Notes under the pieces: generated by a model | Databases searched by the model: none | Told to the model about the DNA's origin: nothing | The model's input: the letters and a program-made list of their open reading frames with translations, nothing else | Part shown: positions 63,695 to 64,000 of the stretch, in pieces | Layout: each line of letters starts with the position of its first letter | Numbering within the stretch: position 1 is the first letter of the stretch | Translations under genes and position numbers: made by a program | NCBI GenBank assembly: GCA_966250375.1 | Contig: CBINHE010000006.1 | Coordinates: 13,039 to 77,038 of the forward strand | Length of the DNA stretch: 64,000 nt | Direction: 5' to 3' | Origin: CAMLDH01 sp966250375 | GTDB lineage: Bacteria; Pseudomonadota; Gammaproteobacteria; Burkholderiales; Burkholderiaceae_D

Positions 63695-64000
63695 TGCCCA
63701 GTTCAGTCCAGGCACATAACCAGTTCTTGTGGCCTATCGGAACCATGTTCATCGTCGCACTGGTCGCCACGGCAGTGGCGACCGTCATCGACAACGGCGT
63801 GTTCTTCAGATATAGCGATACCCGCAAATCGATCATGCCGGCTGTGTGTGAACCGCCCTCAGTCTTCAGCCGGGGCCTTGGGATTTTTCAAGGCTACCTT
63901 TGATTTATCCATCCACTGCTCTTTCACAGGGAAGCCGAGGGCCTTAGAACCTGTTCTCTATCCTGCACTCAAATGATCATTAGCCAAGATCAGGAGAGAA
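63695..64000. other. Window end, no supportable gene
   Basis: A 69-codon plus-strand frame (63694-63903) contains a hydrophobic stretch (GTMFIVALVATAVATVIDNGV) resembling one membrane helix, perhaps the remnant of a transporter gene. It has no ribosome site and no recognised family. I would not call it a gene. Confidence 0.35.

Noticed and set aside
63948..63975. Third possible HrpL-type box (AGAACC ... CACTCA) near the window end
   Set aside because: First half has a mismatch at the leading G, the second half lacks the first C, and the spacer is about two bases too short.

Overview
The window looks like a chromosomal segment of a betaproteobacterium, probably Burkholderiales (Oxalobacteraceae-like). 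This rests on the overall codon style, the aspartokinase end followed by tRNA-Ser(GCT), the stress and low-oxygen gene set, several TonB-dependent receptors, and HrpL-type boxes next to type III secretion cargo. No species can be named from sequence alone. All coordinates, motifs and repeat identities were read by eye; no search was run.

Layout. (1) 1-8.8 kb: 3' end of lysC, tRNA-Ser, then a low-oxygen/stress gene set: a universal stress protein, a DUF2238 membrane protein, two CBS-domain proteins, a hibernation factor fused to a cold-shock domain, two coiled-coil DUF4404-like proteins (one truncated), an acyl-CoA synthetase and a PRPP synthetase. It also holds a scar where the 5' end of a nicotinate phosphoribosyltransferase gene meets the 3' end of an rtcB-like gene. 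The set resembles the low-oxygen-activated (lxa) locus of Burkholderia cenocepacia, and two FNR-like dyads fit that reading. (2) 8.8-16.2 kb: a metal-uptake operon (DUF2946, small membrane protein, TonB, two TonB-dependent receptors, PepSY membrane protein). (3) 16.2-41.6 kb: a minus-strand mosaic of duplicated and decayed cassettes. It has three giant sensors (Ser/Thr-kinase-like, AAA ATPase, GAF, PAS, histidine kinase), RND/MMPL exporters, DUF1329, MFS and YCF48-like genes, some intact and some broken, plus remnants of IS630, IS110 and IS5 elements. A repeat of about 0.95 kb joins two of the kinase loci. (4) 41.6-49.5 kb: a cobalamin riboswitch, then a TonB-dependent receptor, an ExbB/TolQ-like channel, a DUF2149 protein and an exported, membrane-anchored CobN/BchH-like chelatase. 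(5) 49.5-53.5 kb: an AT-richer block flanked by 18-bp inverted repeats, with an HrpL-type promoter, a frameshifted cysteine-peptidase-like effector gene and an orphan effector-like gene. (6) 53.6-56.8 kb: DUF4198 protein and siderophore receptor behind a Fur box. (7) 56.9-63.6 kb: a type III secretion cargo operon with an HrpL-type box, CesT-family chaperone, 56-residue small ORF and a protein of about 1,800 residues with a possible Cys-His-Asp peptidase module.

Most notable are the riboswitch-controlled, envelope-located chelatase system (architecture like the Bacteroidetes HmuR-HmuSTUV haem system, but apparently tuned to B12), and the two matched HrpL-type boxes that tie two separate loci to one Hrp-type secretion regulon whose apparatus lies outside this window.
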